DNA from: Aphis gossypii
Taxonomy: Eukaryota > Arthropoda > Insecta > Hemiptera > Aphididae
Assembly (NCBI RefSeq): GCF_020184175.1
Contig: NC_065532.1
Span: forward strand, 2,418,001 to 2,482,000
DNA: 64,000 nucleotides
Reading direction: 5' to 3'
Position numbers and translations under genes: made by a program
Part shown: piece by piece, positions 62,301 to 64,000 of the stretch
Layout of the letters: each line of letters begins with the position of its first letter
How positions within the stretch are numbered: position 1 is the stretch's first letter
The notes under the pieces: model-generated
Told to the model about the DNA's origin: nothing
The model's input: the letters and a program-made list of their open reading frames with translations, nothing else
Databases searched by the model: none

Positions 62301-64000
62301 ATACATATATAGAATGTATATAAATGCATTTTTTTCTTTGAAGTCCTTATATAGGATCTTACTTAAAAAAATGTCTGACTACGTCTGTTTATCCGATTTC
62401 TTAGTATATTATATCAAACAATTATGTATGATGTGTGTGAAACGTAGAAATTCGATATTCGTATATTTAATGTGTGTGTGTATGTGTGTGTGTGTGTGTC
62501 ACGCATTTCCTTTCCGTTTATATGAAATGTTTTGTTTTTGATTTTGTTATTATTATTTTTAATTTTTATACAAAAAAAAACCTGACGACTGTGCTAATTA
62601 TTGGACACATCCGTGTGAAGTTTTTGTTATTTTGATAAAAATTATACATATACTTCAATACAATATTCTAATATAACATATTCAATATATATATAGTTGC
62701 TGTAATTACTTACCTATAATTGTATTTTTTTTACTTCTCCAGACTAACGTCGGTTGGTTGTTATATTATATTCAGTGTCGCCGTCATTTTTTAATGCGTT
62801 TATAATTTTATGGTTTCGAAAGACTTCAAGCAAAAAACAATATACAAGACACAAGTACAATAAGAGAGTGCGCAGTTTATTTGATAGAGCACGTGGGAAG
62901 ATTTTCTGCGTAATAAACTTAAACGTATATGGTATATAGTATAATATACATTAGACACATTTTCACGGGTTAAGCTATAAAATTATGGTTTGCTCGGGCA
63001 CGCCCTAATAGCTTTAAAAGTTTATAAAAATACATTATTCTATATTTTTATTAATAAAATATAGTTGCAAAATGTTATTTCAACAATCGTTTATCGATAA
63101 ATTGGGAGAGTTAAGTTTGGACTGGAGCTGAAACAATCGGTAATGTACTCTAATATTTATTATATAGCATATAAATTAAACAGTTTCTTCCACAATTCTG
63201 ATCAGTTTATTATACTTTGTAATAAATAAAAAGTTTTACATCAACGTATGGGTACGATTTTGTTTGGTAATAGCTATAATATGGTACTTTTGGTCTCATC
63301 TATACCTACCAAGTAATATTTTGGTGATTTTAAATTTGTAGTGTGAAAATTAAAAGTAAAATAGACGATACAACATATAAATATGATGACATATTATTTT
63401 ATATTAATTGTAATTAAAAATATTTTAAGCTGTGCGTTGTGCAGCTTGTATAGCAATAAATTATTCGAATCGAATGTACACAATTTTTCGTAAATGCTCT
63501 TACGATATCATCACGTAGGATTTAGACACTTGATATTTATTTCATCATATTTAAAGCGATATTATACGTAGGTGACTCAAAAACTTAAAATACATCCGGT
63601 CCTAAGAAATTAAATGAATAATATTTAGGTATTTAAATTAAAGATTACGCACGAACAGTTTTAATTAGCCATTCATATTTCATGCATTTGGTTACAAATG
63701 GAAACGACATCAAAAATGATATTATCACCAGAATATATATTAGTTGGAAGTTATTGGAGTTTAAAACATTTTTATTTATTTAAAAAAACATTAAAAAGCC
63801 AGAATATTTTTTGTTTAAGTGCTTGTTTTGAGGGGCAAACATCCGGCGGTGCAGGTACTATGGTTGACAGTCGACGTTTATTTAAAATAATGCGTGTCAT
63901 ACTCATATCGATGCATATTGTTTGTATATTAATATTATTAAAACATACTTTAATATAGGTACCTACTTTGCGTGTGCGTGTATCATATAGCTCTCTGTGA
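59312..64000. other. Gene-free AT-rich DNA to the window edge
   Basis: No supported coding exon. Small GC-richer patches at 60265-60320 and 60415-60470. A TG microsatellite lies at 62471-62499. Two plus-strand frames of 61-86 codons around 62754-62939 and 63698-63958 show no recognisable motif and the AT-driven composition of random frames, so they are not called. Confidence 0.4.

Noticed and set aside
1..64000. CRISPR arrays, operons, phage or bacterial mobile systems
   Set aside because: None present: genes are intron-split and eukaryotic, and the only short tandem array (20906-21072) has no spacer structure.

Overview
This is a eukaryotic, very AT-rich window (long A/T runs, GC confined to short islands) whose genes are split by introns with ordinary GT/AG borders. 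The protein families, together with the abundance of short taggtacctacc-type motifs in the non-coding DNA, suggest a hemipteran insect, most likely an aphid. That assignment is inference; I cannot name the species.

Layout. (a) 1-2893: the last coding exon of an unrecognised plus-strand gene, preceded by a long putative intron carrying several miniature DNA transposons. (b) 4110-14434, minus: a secreted FACIT-like collagen in 17 exons that join in phase to 595 codons (signal peptide, TSPN domain, interrupted Gly-X-Y repeats, short Cys-containing tail). (c) 15218-19189, minus: GET4, eight exons, 319 aa, the tail-anchored protein targeting factor; its last intron holds a hAT-like element nested inside a larger TTAA-flanked foldback element, plus a piggyBac-like MITE. 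(d) 19190-27837: gene-free, repeat-rich DNA with a TTAA-flanked MITE, a GC-rich minisatellite and a composite repeat block. (e) 27845-29980, plus: a chromatin protein with a C-terminal extended PHD domain of the RAI1/TCF20 type, 607 aa if one apparent 1-base frameshift in an A run is corrected. (f) 29981-39012: intergenic, with a small hAT MITE and a 5'-truncated LINE carrying an open reverse transcriptase frame and a perfect 12-bp target-site duplication. (g) 39013-45530: a head-to-head pair of de novo purine genes, PAICS (minus, 428 aa) and PPAT (plus, 492 aa), separated by a 1.39 kb start-to-start interval. (h) 45531-64000: no recognisable coding gene; 5'-exon-like and GC-rich islands, microsatellites and a tiny LINE fragment with a 13-bp duplication. 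This looks like the regulatory or first-intron territory of a gene lying mostly outside the window, but that is inference.

How genes relate. PPAT makes the first committed step of purine synthesis (PRPP to phosphoribosylamine) and PAICS makes steps 6 and 7 (AIR to SAICAR); a shared promoter region would couple them. The other genes have no evident functional link. I found no bacterial-type operon, CRISPR array or other prokaryotic system, and no clearly new biological system. The points most worth checking are the divergent purine pair, the frameshift in the PHD gene, the nested transposons and the unexplained islands in the last 17 kb.
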